Below are positions 44,454-53,643 of a stretch of DNA of 64,000 nucleotides, in pieces. Position 1 is the stretch's first letter. Each line of letters opens with the position of its first letter. A model generated the notes under the pieces. That model ran no database searches, was not told where the DNA came from, and worked only from the letters and a program-made list of their open reading frames with translations. The position numbers and the translations under genes were made by a program. Origin of the DNA: Hyphomicrobium facile (lineage in GTDB: Bacteria; Pseudomonadota; Alphaproteobacteria; Rhizobiales; Hyphomicrobiaceae); contig NZ_FPCH01000003.1 of the NCBI RefSeq assembly GCF_900116175.1, positions 496,001 to 560,000 on the forward strand. The letters run 5' to 3'.

Positions 44454-45386
44454 ATGAAGCGTATCACCCTTATTCTTATGACTTTCGCGCTCGCGGGCAT
44501 GGCCGCACCTTTCACGGCGGCTGCCGAGGACAAGGTTGTCGCCACGATCGACGGCAAACCCATTACCGAAGGCGATCTTGCGGTGGCCGAGAGCGAAATC
44601 GGCTCAGACATGGGCACAATGCCGCCCGAGCAGAAGCGCACATCCCTTCTCGAATTCCTCATCGACAATCAGCTTTTTGCGGAAGCGGCCGAAGCCCAGA
44701 AGCTGAATGAGGGCGCCGACTTCGAGACGCGCCTCAACTATTTGAAGCGCCGCGCCCTTCGGGAACTCTATTTCGACAAGGTCATCAAGGCCTCGGTCAG
44801 CGATGCTGATGCGCGCAAGATTTACGACGACCAAGTGAAGCTTTTGAAGCCGGAAGAGGAAGTATCGGCGAGACATATTCTCGTCGCTACTGAAGATGAG
44901 GCCAAGGCTCTGAAAGAAAAGCTCGACAAGGGCGCCGACTTTGCTGAGCTCGCCAAAGAAAGCTCCAAAGATCCGGGCTCGAAGGAAGACGGCGGGAACC
45001 TTGGTTACTTCGGTCATGGGCAAATGGTGCCGCAGTTCGAAGAGATCGTCTTCAAGCTGAAGAAGGGCGAAGTCTCCGACCCGGTAAAGACGCAGTTCGG
45101 CTGGCATCTCGTGAAGCTCGAGGATCGCCGGACCAAGCAGCCGCCGGCGTTCGAGATCGTGAAGGACCGGATCGTCCAGTCCCTGCTTCTGCAAAAAGCT
45201 CAGCAAACGGCTGTAGGCCTTCGCGGAAAGTCGAAGATCGAGATCGTCGATCCGGAGATCAAGAAGACGGTGGACGCTCGCAATGCGGCGATGCAGGCCC
45301 AGTCGAAGCCGGCGGCCGCTGAACCGCCCAAGGACGCTCCGAAGGATGCTCCCAAGGAGGGTCCGGCCGAGGCGGCGAAGCCCTAA
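44454..45386 (+). CDS. Periplasmic peptidyl-prolyl cis-trans isomerase, parvulin/SurA type
   Basis: 310 residues. A signal peptide (cleavage near FTAAAED) is followed by a SurA_N-type chaperone region opening KVVATIDGKPITEGDL. The parvulin domain (about residues 137-235) contains VSARHILVATEDEAK, SKDPGSKEDGGNLGYFGHGQMVPQFEE and TQFGWHLVKLED. The C-terminal tail has repeated Pro-Lys-Asp-Ala units. It helps fold outer-membrane and periplasmic proteins delivered by the Sec system. The gene is divergent from secA and upstream of argJ. Confidence 0.92.
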   Translation: MKRITLILMTFALAGMAAPFTAAAEDKVVATIDGKPITEGDLAVAESEIGSDMGTMPPEQKRTSLLEFLIDNQLFAEAAEAQKLNEGADFETRLNYLKRRALRELYFDKVIKASVSDADARKIYDDQVKLLKPEEEVSARHILVATEDEAKALKEKLDKGADFAELAKESSKDPGSKEDGGNLGYFGHGQMVPQFEEIVFKLKKGEVSDPVKTQFGWHLVKLEDRRTKQPPAFEIVKDRIVQSLLLQKAQQTAVGLRGKSKIEIVDPEIKKTVDARNAAMQAQSKPAAAEPPKDAPKDAPKEGPAEAAKP

Positions 45387-45415
45387 GCTTCCCCGCCAAG
45401 TCAAAAAGTTCTTGC

Positions 45416-45450
45416 TCGGGCCGCTTGATTATGGCGGCCCGATCTGTTTC
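45416..45450 (+). terminator. Candidate terminator between the parvulin gene and argJ
   Basis: A 9-bp inverted repeat, TCGGGCCGC / GCGGCCCGA, with a 9-base loop, followed by TCTGTTTC, 29 bases after the parvulin stop. It suggests argJ has its own promoter or is only partly read through. Confidence 0.6.
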
Positions 45451-45482
45451 AGGGAGCCTCGCGCCCTCTCCGGAGATCCCTT

Positions 45483-46730
45483 ATGAGCAAAGCTTCGAGC
45501 GTTTCGCCGTTCGCCCCTAAAACACTCGCGAAATTGCCGAGTATCGAGGGCGTTGCCTTTGCCACTGCGGAAGCCGGTATCCGCTACAAGAACCGCACCG
45601 ATCTCTTGCTCGCCGTGGTCGACGAAGGGACGTCGGTTGCGGGCGTCCTCACGCAATCGAAAACCGCGTCGGCTCCGGTGCTCGCCTGCCGGAAGCACCT
45701 GAAGAAAGGGGCGGCGCGGGCGGTCGTCGTGAATTCGGGCAACGCCAACGCTTTCACGGGGAAAAAGGGCAGCGAGGCGGTCGACATCACGGTTGCACAT
45801 GCCGCTGAGGCCGTTGGCTGCAAACCGCACGAAGTCTTCGTCGCTTCGACCGGCGTCATCGGCGAACCGCTCAACGCGGAAAAGTTCGCGCATCTTCTCG
45901 GTGACCTCGCCAAACGGGCCGAGCCCGACGCTTTCGAAAAGGCGGCGCGGGCGATCATGACCACCGATACCTTTCCGAAGCTCGCGACGCGCACCGCGCT
46001 GATCGGGGACACCGAGGTCACCATCAACGGTTTCTGCAAGGGCGCGGGGATGATCGCGCCCGACATGGCGACGATGCTGTGCTTCATCTTCACGGATGCC
46101 GCGATCTCGTCCGATGCGCTGCAAGAGCTGCTGGCCGAGCACGCCGCGACCACGTTCAACTGCATGACGGTCGATGGCGACACGTCGACGAGCGATACTT
46201 GCCTGATGTTCGCGACTGGGAAGGCGGAAGCTCGCGGGCAAAAGCTCATCACGAAGGCCAAGTCGAAAAAGCTCCAGGCGTTCTCGGAGGCTCTCTACGA
46301 CTTGATGCGCGATCTCGCGATCCAGGTCGCGAAGGACGGCGAGGGGCTTACAAAGTTCGTGACGTTCGAGGTCGGCGGCGCCAAATCATGGCACGCGGCG
46401 CGGGCGATCGCTCTCTCCTGCGCCAATTCACCCATTCTCAAGACGGCGATTGCCGGAGAAGATCCGAACTGGGGCCGGGTCGTGATGGCGGTCGGCAAGT
46501 CCGGCGAAGCCGCTGACCGCGACAGGCTCGCGATCTGGTTCGGTCCCCACTGCGTTGCGCGCGACGGGGAGCGCGCCGCGGATTACGACGAGAAGACAGT
46601 TGCCGCGTACATGAAGAACCCCGAGATCGTCATTCGCGTCGACGTCGGGGTTGGTAAGTCGGGAGCGCGGGTCTGGACCTGCGATCTCACGCACGAATAC
46701 GTATCGATCAATGCCGATTACAGGAGTTGA
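45483..46730 (+). CDS. argJ: Bifunctional glutamate N-acetyltransferase / N-acetylglutamate synthase
   Basis: 415 residues. ArgJ features run throughout: the [12 protein letters not shown] motif, then [10 protein letters not shown], and the self-cleavage site [14 protein letters not shown], where the chain is cut before Thr to give alpha and beta subunits and the Thr becomes the nucleophile. Later come [14 protein letters not shown] and EDPNWGRV. It recycles the acetyl group from N-acetylornithine to glutamate in arginine synthesis. The ATG at 45483 has GGAG upstream. Confidence 0.96.
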   Translation: MSKASSVSPFAPKTLAKLPSIEGVAFATAEAGIRYKNRTDLLLAVVDEGTSVAGVLTQSKTASAPVLACRKHLKKGAARAVVVNSGNANAFTGKKGSEAVDITVAHAAEAVGCKPHEVFVASTGVIGEPLNAEKFAHLLGDLAKRAEPDAFEKAARAIMTTDTFPKLATRTALIGDTEVTINGFCKGAGMIAPDMATMLCFIFTDAAISSDALQELLAEHAATTFNCMTVDGDTSTSDTCLMFATGKAEARGQKLITKAKSKKLQAFSEALYDLMRDLAIQVAKDGEGLTKFVTFEVGGAKSWHAARAIALSCANSPILKTAIAGEDPNWGRVVMAVGKSGEAADRDRLAIWFGPHCVARDGERAADYDEKTVAAYMKNPEIVIRVDVGVGKSGARVWTCDLTHEYVSINADYRS

Positions 46731-46744
46731 AAAGCTGAGAGCCA

Positions 46745-47404
46745 ATGGATAAGGCGTTCTGGCACGAGCGCTGGCAGCGCCGCGAAATCGGTTTTCATCA
46801 GCAGCGAATCCATTCGCAGCTTTTGCGCGTCTGGCCGAAGCTTGGATTACCCCAGGAGACCGCCGTTTTCGTGCCTCTTGCGGGTAAGAGCCGCGACATG
46901 GTCTGGCTCGCGACGCAGGGGCATCGCGTCATCGGGGTCGAGCTGTCTGACGTTGCGGTCCGCGAATTTTTCGGCGAAGGCGGCCAAGTGCCAAATCGCT
47001 CCTCGGCGGGCGCGTTCGAGATTTCGTCCGCCGGGCCGTTCGAGCTTTATTGCGGCGATTTTTTCGAACTCGATGCCGATGTCCTGAAGGACGTCGTGGC
47101 GGTTTACGACCGTGCCGCTCTGATCGCGCTGCCACCTGGAATGCGCGCCTATTACGCCGAGACGCTTGCCCGGATCGTGCCGCGTGAGGCGATCATTTTC
47201 CTCATCGCGATCGATTATCCCGAGGGTGAGATTTCCGGGCCGCCATTTCCGGTTTCGCGCGACGAGGTTCAACGTCTTTACGGGGATACGTTCGAGATCG
47301 AAGTGCTCGAGACGCGCGATGGCCTCGCAGACAGCGACAACCTGAAGAAGCGCGGCGTGACGCGTCTCGAAGAGACCGCTTACCTGCTGAGGCGGCGCGC
47401 ATGA
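46745..47404 (+). CDS. tpm: Thiopurine S-methyltransferase-like protein
   Basis: 219 residues. The TPMT family opening (FWHERWQRREIGFHQ) is followed by the SAM-binding region VFVPLAGKSRDMVWLATQGHRVIGVELS and the YDRAALIALPPGMRAYY segment. Bacterial members methylate thiopurines or metalloid compounds such as selenite and tellurite; the natural substrate here is unknown. It lies 14 bp after argJ, and its TGA overlaps the ATG of mutT, giving an argJ-tpm-mutT operon. Confidence 0.9.
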   Translation: MDKAFWHERWQRREIGFHQQRIHSQLLRVWPKLGLPQETAVFVPLAGKSRDMVWLATQGHRVIGVELSDVAVREFFGEGGQVPNRSSAGAFEISSAGPFELYCGDFFELDADVLKDVVAVYDRAALIALPPGMRAYYAETLARIVPREAIIFLIAIDYPEGEISGPPFPVSRDEVQRLYGDTFEIEVLETRDGLADSDNLKKRGVTRLEETAYLLRRRA

Positions 47405-47823
47405 AGCCGTTGCTTCTCGTTGCCGCCGTGGCGCTCATCGACGACGATAAGCGGGTGCTGATCGCCCAGCGCCCGGCGCGAAAGTCCATGGCCGGCCTTT
47501 GGGAGTTTCCTGGCGGCAAAGTGGAAGCGGGCGAGACGCCCGAGGACGCGCTTTGCCGCGAAATCAAGGAAGAACTCGACATCGAGCTTTGCCGGACGTG
47601 CCTCGCGCCCTTCAACTTCGCGAGCCATGCGTACGAGAATTTCCACCTTCTGATGCCGCTCTACCTCTGCCGTACATGGGAGGGCGACATCACCCCCCGG
47701 GAGGGCCAGACCGTCAAGTGGGTCAGGGCGCTCGATCTCAACCGCTATCCGATGCCGCCTGCGGACGAGCCGCTCATTCCGTGGCTCAGAGATCTTTTGA
47801 GCGGGGCTTCAGCACATCTTTGA
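47401..47823 (+). CDS. mutT: 8-oxo-dGTP diphosphatase (Nudix, MutT)
   Basis: 140 residues. The Nudix box is complete: GGKVEAGETPEDALCREIKEELDI, with the REIKEEL core. The WEFPGG segment before it and PANEPLI-like PPADEPLIPWL at the end are typical of MutT. It removes oxidised guanine nucleotides from the pool. Four-base overlap with tpm. Its 3' end overlaps the converging methyltransferase gene by 38 bp, so both genes end inside each other. Confidence 0.93.
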   Translation: MKPLLLVAAVALIDDDKRVLIAQRPARKSMAGLWEFPGGKVEAGETPEDALCREIKEELDIELCRTCLAPFNFASHAYENFHLLMPLYLCRTWEGDITPREGQTVKWVRALDLNRYPMPPADEPLIPWLRDLLSGASAHL

Positions 47824-48682
47824 GACTGACTTCGGCCGATCCCGGCCGCAGCGGTTTCTGCTGGCTTTCGTGCGGAACCCATCCGGTCAACGTGACGATC
47901 TCGAATGTTGCGGGCACGCGGCCGCCAGGAAGCCCAAAACGCTCTTGATAGATTTGCGCTGCCCGTAACAGCAGGGTGCGTGTCACCGGCGTGCGGCGGC
48001 GCTCCGTCAGGGCATTGCTCGCCGCCATGGCCTTGATTTCCTGCATCAAGGCGAGAGGCGAGGCGTAGGTTACCTCAACGAGGTCACTATCGGCGACCGG
48101 CAGCGCGAAGCCCGCGCGCTGGAGAAGCCCGCCAAGCTCGCGGACGTCGGCGAATGGCGCGACGCGAGGAGAGGCGCCGCCGAGAACTTCATCCTCAGCG
48201 AGAATCCAGGCCTCGCGCAGTTCTCTGAGCGTTTCGCCGCCGAGCAGCGCGCCGAGAAAAAGCCCGTCTGGCTTCAGCGCGCGATTGATCTGGATGAGAG
48301 CTCCGGGGAGATCGTTGACGAGATGGAGCGCAAGACCGGACACCACGAGATCGAGGCTCTCCGCCGCGAACGGCAGTGCTTCCTCGTCGGCAACGACTTT
48401 CAAACCGCGTGCGCGCACCAGGCTCGCGAGAGACGATTCGACATCGATGATCGTGCCGATCGCGGGGAGCGTCCGGAGCCGTTCGGCGACGAGCCCGTTA
48501 TACGCACCCAGACTGACGGCAACCGGAAAATCCCGGCGCACGAGCGAAAGACGTTCGGCGAAATCGGCCGCCACGCGCTCCAGCAGAAAATCGGGAAGGT
48601 TCGCGCCGCCGGTCGCCTTGGCGATGCGATCGCGGCGCATTCTCATAAAATTGCGATCGAATATCTGCGGTGCGCCGGGCAT
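47786..48682 (-). CDS. SAM-dependent methyltransferase, BioC/NDUFAF5-like
   Basis: 298 residues. The opening QIFDRNFMRMRRDRIA is characteristic of the NDUFAF5-like group. A class I methyltransferase core follows: AVSLGAYNGLVAERL (motif I region), then IDVESSLA, ADEEALPFAAESLDLVVSGLALHLVNDLPG. Mitochondrial NDUFAF5 hydroxylates an arginine of a complex I subunit; BioC methylates malonyl-ACP. Because this organism makes its pimelate moiety through bioZ, the NDUFAF5-like role is preferred, though unproven. It converges on mutT and is divergent from comF. Confidence 0.82.
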   Translation of the reverse strand: MPGAPQIFDRNFMRMRRDRIAKATGGANLPDFLLERVAADFAERLSLVRRDFPVAVSLGAYNGLVAERLRTLPAIGTIIDVESSLASLVRARGLKVVADEEALPFAAESLDLVVSGLALHLVNDLPGALIQINRALKPDGLFLGALLGGETLRELREAWILAEDEVLGGASPRVAPFADVRELGGLLQRAGFALPVADSDLVEVTYASPLALMQEIKAMAASNALTERRRTPVTRTLLLRAAQIYQERFGLPGGRVPATFEIVTLTGWVPHESQQKPLRPGSAEVSLKDVLKPRSKDL

Positions 48683-48802
48683 CGCCTGTCTTTCTCGTAA
48701 GTTGGATCCGGCTCGTAGATGGCCGGGGCCGATAGCCCTGACCCTGCAAGGGCCGGCGTCGAAGCTCTCGCTGGCGTTAGCGCGTTGCGCTAGTGTTGTG
48801 CA

Positions 48803-49615
48803 ATGTCGAACAGTAACACGGTTGCGGAAGACGACACGGGAGATAGCACGAGCGGCAGCTCAGGAGTGCTCTCGCAGCATCGTCCTTTCCGCCGGCTTCG
48901 ACGTGCAGCCCTCGATCTGTTGCTGCCCCCGGTTTGCCTCGGCTGCCGGACGCGGATCATGGACCACGATTCCCTGTGCCCATCCTGCTGGAGCCAAATC
49001 AATTTCGTCCGCCCTCCGGTGTGCGACCGGCTCGGATTGCCGCTGGCCATCGATACCGGCGGCGTCACGCTCTCAGCTGCCGCCGTTGCGAACCCGCCGG
49101 ACTACGATCGCGCCCGGGCGGTCGCCAGCTTCGGCGGCCTCTTGCAGGTGCTCATTCACGGGTTCAAATTTCACGACAATCATAACGCCCGGCGGCTTTT
49201 CGGGCGATGGATGGCGGACGCGGGGCGCGAAGTGCTTGCCGATGCCGACCTTCTCGTGCCGGTGCCGCTCGCGCGGTGGCGGCTGCTGGCACGGCGATTT
49301 AACCAAGCGCAAATTCTGGCGGCAGAGGCCGGGCGGCGAACCGGCAAGCCCGTCAATCCGTTCGCGCTCGTAAGAATCCGTTCAACGCCACATCAAATCG
49401 GCCTCACCCGGGCTCAGCGGAGCCGGAACGTGGCGGGCGTTTTCCGCGTACCTGACCGTGAAGTGCCGAATATCTCAGGAAAAGCCATAGTTTTGGTCGA
49501 CGATGTCATCACGAGCGGTGCAACGGCATCGGCCGCGGCCCGGGCCTTGAAACAGGCGGGCGCTTGCAAAGTCGACGTGCTCGCACTTGCGATAGTTTCA
49601 GAACGTTATTCCTGA
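48803..49615 (+). CDS. comF: ComF-family phosphoribosyltransferase-like protein
   Basis: 270 residues. A zinc-finger-like N-terminus (CLGCRTRI ... LCPSCW) is followed by the phosphoribosyltransferase fold with the PRPP loop IVLVDDVITSGATASAA. The middle segment VPVPLARWRLLARRFNQAQILA is typical of ComF. In naturally competent bacteria ComF aids DNA uptake; in others the role is unclear. It is divergent from the methyltransferase gene and upstream of the glutaredoxin. Confidence 0.9.
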   Translation: MSNSNTVAEDDTGDSTSGSSGVLSQHRPFRRLRRAALDLLLPPVCLGCRTRIMDHDSLCPSCWSQINFVRPPVCDRLGLPLAIDTGGVTLSAAAVANPPDYDRARAVASFGGLLQVLIHGFKFHDNHNARRLFGRWMADAGREVLADADLLVPVPLARWRLLARRFNQAQILAAEAGRRTGKPVNPFALVRIRSTPHQIGLTRAQRSRNVAGVFRVPDREVPNISGKAIVLVDDVITSGATASAAARALKQAGACKVDVLALAIVSERYS

Positions 49616-49742
49616 GGCTGCAAAGGGCGTGACAAAGGCGCGGCACAGCGGCGCAAATCAGCGATGCAAGGTTGCATGACCTCGGGAACGGTTTAGTTTT
49701 GATTCGAACTATTTATATGGCGTGTTGAGAGGCGCCGAAGAA

Positions 49743-50003
49743 ATGCAGAAGGTGACGGTCTACACTGCTGGCAACTGCTGCTACTGCCATATGGCCAAAG
49801 ACCTATTGCGGCGCAAAGGTGCCGCCTTCGAGGAAATCGACCTGTCGGGCCGCAACGATTTGCGCGCTGACCTTACCTTGCGCGCGGGCGGCCGAAGAAC
49901 AGTTCCTCAAATCTGGATCGGGGATGTACACGTGGGTGGCTGCGACGACCTTTTCGACCTCGAGCGCAGCGGACGCCTCGATACGCTTTTGACCGCAGCC
50001 TGA
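49743..50003 (+). CDS. grxC: Glutaredoxin 3-like protein with CCYC active site
   Basis: 86 residues from the ATG at 49743, with GAGG about 9 bases upstream; a start at 49722 adds seven non-conserved residues. The thioredoxin-fold markers are present: VTVYTAGNCCYCHMAKDLL, cis-Pro in TVPQIWIG, and the GGCDDL glutathione-binding segment. The active site reads Cys-Cys-Tyr-Cys instead of the usual Cys-Pro-Tyr-Cys. It would reduce disulfides with glutathione. It is followed by the amidase gene after two bases. Confidence 0.9.
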   Translation: MQKVTVYTAGNCCYCHMAKDLLRRKGAAFEEIDLSGRNDLRADLTLRAGGRRTVPQIWIGDVHVGGCDDLFDLERSGRLDTLLTAA

Positions 50004-50005
50004 TC

Positions 50006-50881
50006 ATGTCATCACGTTCCAAAACAGCTTTCCGCGCCGCTCTCGTACAAATGCGAGCGGGCCGCAGCGTCGAACGCAACGTTGCCGACGCGGTGTCGCT
50101 CATCAACGAAGCGGCGGACCGCGGAGCCGATTACGTTCAGACGCCGGAATGCACGACCTTGATGGAGCTCGATCAAGCACGTCTCATGGCAGAGACGAAG
50201 CCCGAGGACGGCAACGTCGCGCTCGCGGCGTTCATCGATGCCGCCCGCAAGCGCAAGATCTGGTTGCACATCGGATCGATGGCCGTGAAGGTCGGCGAGC
50301 GGCGTCTCGCCAATCGCACATACGTCATTGCTCCCGATGGTGCGATAGCCGCGCGATATGATAAGATTCACATGTTCGATGTCGATCTCGGCGGTGGCGA
50401 GTCCTACAGCGAAAGCGTGAACTATCAGGCCGGGCCGAGCGCAATTATCGCGGAGCTTCCGTGGGGCCGTCTTGGCCTGACCATTTGCTACGATTTGCGC
50501 TTCCCCGCGCTGCATCGGGCGCTGGCGAAGGCCGGAGCTAAATTCATCACCGCGCCGGCAGCGTTCACGCGGACAACGGGCGAAGCGCATTGGCATACGC
50601 TGCTCAAGGCGCGCGCCATCGAGACCGGCGCTTATATTCTGGCGGCGGATCAGGGCGGCCGGCACGAAAACGGCCGGGAAACGTTCGGCCACAGCCTCAT
50701 TATTTCGCCTTGGGGCGAGGTTTTGGCGGAAGCAGGTGTTGATCCCGAGGTCGTCGTCGCCGACATAGATGGAGCATACGTCGACCAAGTGCGACGAAAG
50801 CTGCCGTCACTCACTCACGACCGCGATTTCGATGTCGTGGTCGCCAACTCGAAGGCGCCGTCACTGGTGCACGGATCGTGA
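50006..50881 (+). CDS. Carbon-nitrogen hydrolase (nitrilase family, Nit-type amidase)
   Basis: 291 residues. The nitrilase catalytic triad is visible: Glu in TPECTT, Lys in RYDKIHMFD, and Cys in LTICYDLRFP. The segment FDVDLGGGESYSES and the closing AADQGGRHENGRETFGHS fit the Nit1/Nit2 group, whose members hydrolyse deaminated glutathione or alpha-ketoglutaramate. That would suit its place beside a glutaredoxin. It follows grxC by two bases and overlaps the DUF1178 gene by four. Confidence 0.9.
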   Translation: MSSRSKTAFRAALVQMRAGRSVERNVADAVSLINEAADRGADYVQTPECTTLMELDQARLMAETKPEDGNVALAAFIDAARKRKIWLHIGSMAVKVGERRLANRTYVIAPDGAIAARYDKIHMFDVDLGGGESYSESVNYQAGPSAIIAELPWGRLGLTICYDLRFPALHRALAKAGAKFITAPAAFTRTTGEAHWHTLLKARAIETGAYILAADQGGRHENGRETFGHSLIISPWGEVLAEAGVDPEVVVADIDGAYVDQVRRKLPSLTHDRDFDVVVANSKAPSLVHGS

Positions 50882-51315
50882 TCAAGTATCGTCTTGAATG
50901 TTCGTCGGGACATGAATTCGAAAGCTGGTTCCGCGCGAGCGCCGATTTCGATTCCCAATCGCTTGCGGGCGAGATCGCCTGCCCGTTCTGCGGCTCGATC
51001 GACATCGAGAAGCAGCCGATGGCACCCTCAATCGTGACGAAGGCAGCCGTCGCCTCGCGGTCCGCTGGTCCCGCGGCGATGCAGAGCGGGGACTCGAAGG
51101 CCACTCTCGAAGCACTGCGCGCCATCAAGAAGACCGTCTTCGAGAACACCGAAGACGTCGGACCGCGTTTCGCGGACGAAGCGCGCAAAATGCATTTCGG
51201 CGAAATTGAAGAGCGGCAAATTCGCGGAAGCTCGACCCTTGAAGAGGCGCGCGAGCTCGTCGACGACGGCGTGCCGTTCGGCATCCTCCCCGCCCTTCCC
51301 GAGGATCTTAACTAA
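50878..51315 (+). CDS. DUF1178 protein with zinc ribbon
   Basis: 145 residues from a GTG at 50878 that overlaps the amidase stop (GTGA). The opening IKYRLECSSGHEFESWF is followed by ACPFCGSIDIEKQPMAP, a zinc-ribbon-like part with Cys and His ligands. The C-terminal half (EDVGPRFADEARKMHFGE) completes the DUF1178 family pattern. The function is unknown. Its coupling to grxC and the amidase is conserved in the order. Confidence 0.88.
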   Translation: MIKYRLECSSGHEFESWFRASADFDSQSLAGEIACPFCGSIDIEKQPMAPSIVTKAAVASRSAGPAAMQSGDSKATLEALRAIKKTVFENTEDVGPRFADEARKMHFGEIEERQIRGSSTLEEARELVDDGVPFGILPALPEDLN

Positions 51316-51426
51316 AGCTCGAGGGAAAGCTCCCGATTGCCGTTTTCCGTGGGCCTGTCCGGCTCAGAGAGGCATTTTGGCGGTTGCTAGCCGGGGCGGA
51401 AGCGGTGCAAACATCTTCTCCGGATC

Positions 51427-51443
51427 GGGGCGGTGTCCGCCCC
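51427..51443 (+). promoter_or_regulatory. GC-rich hairpin just upstream of bioB
   Basis: A perfect 7-bp inverted repeat, GGGGCGG / CCGCCCC, with the 3-base loop TGT, ends 18 bases before the bioB ATG, close to its GGAG ribosome site (51446-51449). It could act on translation or transcription of the operon. No BioR-type operator (consensus TTATCTATAA) was found between 51316 and 51461. Confidence 0.4.
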
Positions 51444-51461
51444 CGCGGAGATCGCACCTGA

Positions 51462-52526
51462 ATGACCTCACCCGTTACCCGTCTCGATGCCTCTGGCCGT
51501 ACCCGCGGAGGCCCGGCAATCCGCCATGACTGGACGGGCGCCGAAGCTCTGGCGCTCTACGAGCTTCCGCTCATGGATTTGCTCTTTCGCGCCCAAAGCG
51601 TGCATCGGACGTCTTTCGACCCGAACAAAGTTCAGATGAGCCGTCTCCTGTCGATCAAGACGGGCGGCTGCGCGGAAGACTGCGGCTACTGCAGCCAGTC
51701 CGCTCACCACAAGACCGGCCTAAAGGCATCGAAGCTGATGGAGGTCGAGCGCGTCCTCACCGAGGCCAAGAAGGCCAAGGCCGCCGGCGCGACGCGCTAT
51801 TGCATGGGCGCGGCATGGCGCAGCCCCAAAGCGCGCGACATGGACGTCGTCGTCGCGATGGTTGAAGGCGTCAAAGCGCTCGGCATGGAAACGTGCATGA
51901 CGCTCGGCATGCTTTCGGACGACGATATCGTCAAGCTGCGCGACGCCGGCCTCGACTATTACAATCACAACGTCGATACGTCCGAAGCCTACTACGACAA
52001 GGTCATCACTACGCGGACGTATGCAGACCGGCTCGATACGCTGGCGCGCGTTCGCGATGCCGGCATGAAGGTTTGCTCGGGCGGCATCGTCGGCATGGGC
52101 GAAGAGCGGCAAGATCGCGTCGACATGCTCGTGACGCTCGCCAACCTCGAAGAGCATCCGGAGAGCGTGCCGATCAATATGCTCGTCGCCATTCCCGGAA
52201 CGCCGCTCGGAGACACCGAGCGGATCGACCCCATCGATTTCGTCCGCACCATCGCGGTCGCCCGCATCATGATGCCGAAGTCCTTCGTGCGTCTCTCGGC
52301 GGGACGCACTGAAATGAGCGACGAGATGCAGGCGCTTTGCTTCTTCGCGGGGGCTAATTCCATCTTTGTCGGCGATACGCTGCTGACGGCGGACAATCCG
52401 GGCGAAGACAAGGACAGCAAGCTTTTTGCGAAACTCGGCCTGTCGGCGCTCGACATTCAAATCGCCGATCCTCACGAGGCGGAGCTAGCGTCCACTGCGG
52501 TTCAACGGGATGCCCGGCAATCATGA
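51462..52526 (+). CDS. bioB: Biotin synthase
   Basis: 354 residues. The radical-SAM iron-sulfur motif is CAEDCGYC (CxxxCxxC) in [18 protein letters not shown]. The second cluster ligands are in YYNHNVDTS and [10 protein letters not shown], with the Arg in RLSAGRTEM. It inserts sulfur into dethiobiotin, the last step of biotin synthesis. Length fits the family (about 330-350). It is the first gene of the five-gene biotin operon and overlaps bioF by 17 bp. Confidence 0.97.
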   Translation: MTSPVTRLDASGRTRGGPAIRHDWTGAEALALYELPLMDLLFRAQSVHRTSFDPNKVQMSRLLSIKTGGCAEDCGYCSQSAHHKTGLKASKLMEVERVLTEAKKAKAAGATRYCMGAAWRSPKARDMDVVVAMVEGVKALGMETCMTLGMLSDDDIVKLRDAGLDYYNHNVDTSEAYYDKVITTRTYADRLDTLARVRDAGMKVCSGGIVGMGEERQDRVDMLVTLANLEEHPESVPINMLVAIPGTPLGDTERIDPIDFVRTIAVARIMMPKSFVRLSAGRTEMSDEMQALCFFAGANSIFVGDTLLTADNPGEDKDSKLFAKLGLSALDIQIADPHEAELASTAVQRDARQS

Positions 52527-53643
52527 GCGTGCGCTCGACGCGCTCCTGCGCCGCGGGCGTTTGAGGACGCTCGAAACGGCGCACGGCATCGATTTCACGT
52601 CGAACGACTATCTCGGGCTCGCGCAATCGCGCGAGCTGGCGCAGGCGGTTGAGCGGGCGGTTGCTCGCGGCGTGCCGGTCGGCGCCGGCGGCTCACGCCT
52701 GCTGCGCGGCAATCACGAAGAACACGAGGCGCTGGAGTACGAAGCGGCGCGCTTTTTCGGCGGCGAGACGGCGCTGTTCTTTGGCGGCGGCTTCATCGCG
52801 AATTCGGCTTTGCTTTCGACGTTGCCATCACGGGGCGATCTCATCGCCTATGACGAGTTCATTCATGCCAGCGCTCACGACGGGATGCGCTTGTCGAAGG
52901 CGAACTCCGTCGCGGTTCGTCACAACGATGCGCAGGCCTTCGAGGACAGCATCGCAGCTTGGCGGCGCGATGGCGGCACGGGTCAGGCGTGGATCGTCAT
53001 CGAGAGCCTCTACAGCATGGATGGCGACCGGGCGCCGATCAGGGATCTCTTCGACATCGCGCGGCGTCACGATGCGATGCTCATCATCGACGAAGCGCAC
53101 GCGACCGGCGTCTTCGGCGCGAGCGGCCGCGGACTTGCAGCCGATCTCGAAGGCAACGACAACGTCATTAGTTTGCATACGTGCGGCAAGGCGCTCGGCG
53201 CCATGGGCGCACTGGTGATTGGACCACGGGTTATTCGCGATTTTCTCGTCAACCGAGGAAGGCCATTCATTTACGCGACCGCCCCATCACCGCTGATCGC
53301 GGCGACGGTGCGCGCGGCACTCGAGATCTGTGAGACGCAGCCCGAACGGCGGGAGCGTCTGATGAGCCTCGTCGCGCATGCGGAACGGGAACTCACCGCG
53401 AAGACGCGCTTTACCCCTTCGGGTTCGCAAATCCTGCCGCTGGTCGTCGGCGGCGATGTCCCTGCGGTGGCGCTTGCGAGATCGATGCAGAGCCGCGGCT
53501 ACGACATCCGCGCCATCCGTCCGCCGACGGTGCCGGAAGGCACGTCCCGGCTGCGGCTGACGATTACGCTCAACGTGGATGAAGTCGCAATCACACGGCT
53601 TGTCGACGATATCGCAGCGGCCGAAGCGGAGACCGCGGCATGA
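52510..53643 (+). CDS. bioF: 8-amino-7-oxononanoate synthase
   Basis: 377 residues. It is a PLP-dependent alpha-oxoamine synthase: [10 protein letters not shown] near the start, [19 protein letters not shown], the DEAHATG active-site Asp/His region, and the PLP Lys in [12 protein letters not shown]. It condenses pimeloyl-ACP or -CoA with alanine. It starts inside bioB (17-bp overlap) and ends overlapping bioD by four bases. Confidence 0.95.
   Translation: MPGNHERALDALLRRGRLRTLETAHGIDFTSNDYLGLAQSRELAQAVERAVARGVPVGAGGSRLLRGNHEEHEALEYEAARFFGGETALFFGGGFIANSALLSTLPSRGDLIAYDEFIHASAHDGMRLSKANSVAVRHNDAQAFEDSIAAWRRDGGTGQAWIVIESLYSMDGDRAPIRDLFDIARRHDAMLIIDEAHATGVFGASGRGLAADLEGNDNVISLHTCGKALGAMGALVIGPRVIRDFLVNRGRPFIYATAPSPLIAATVRAALEICETQPERRERLMSLVAHAERELTAKTRFTPSGSQILPLVVGGDVPAVALARSMQSRGYDIRAIRPPTVPEGTSRLRLTITLNVDEVAITRLVDDIAAAEAETAA

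Noticed and set aside
47786-48682. BioC malonyl-ACP methyltransferase of the biotin pathway
   Set aside because: It is not in the biotin operon, bioZ makes BioC unnecessary, and the N-terminal motif fits the NDUFAF5-like group better.
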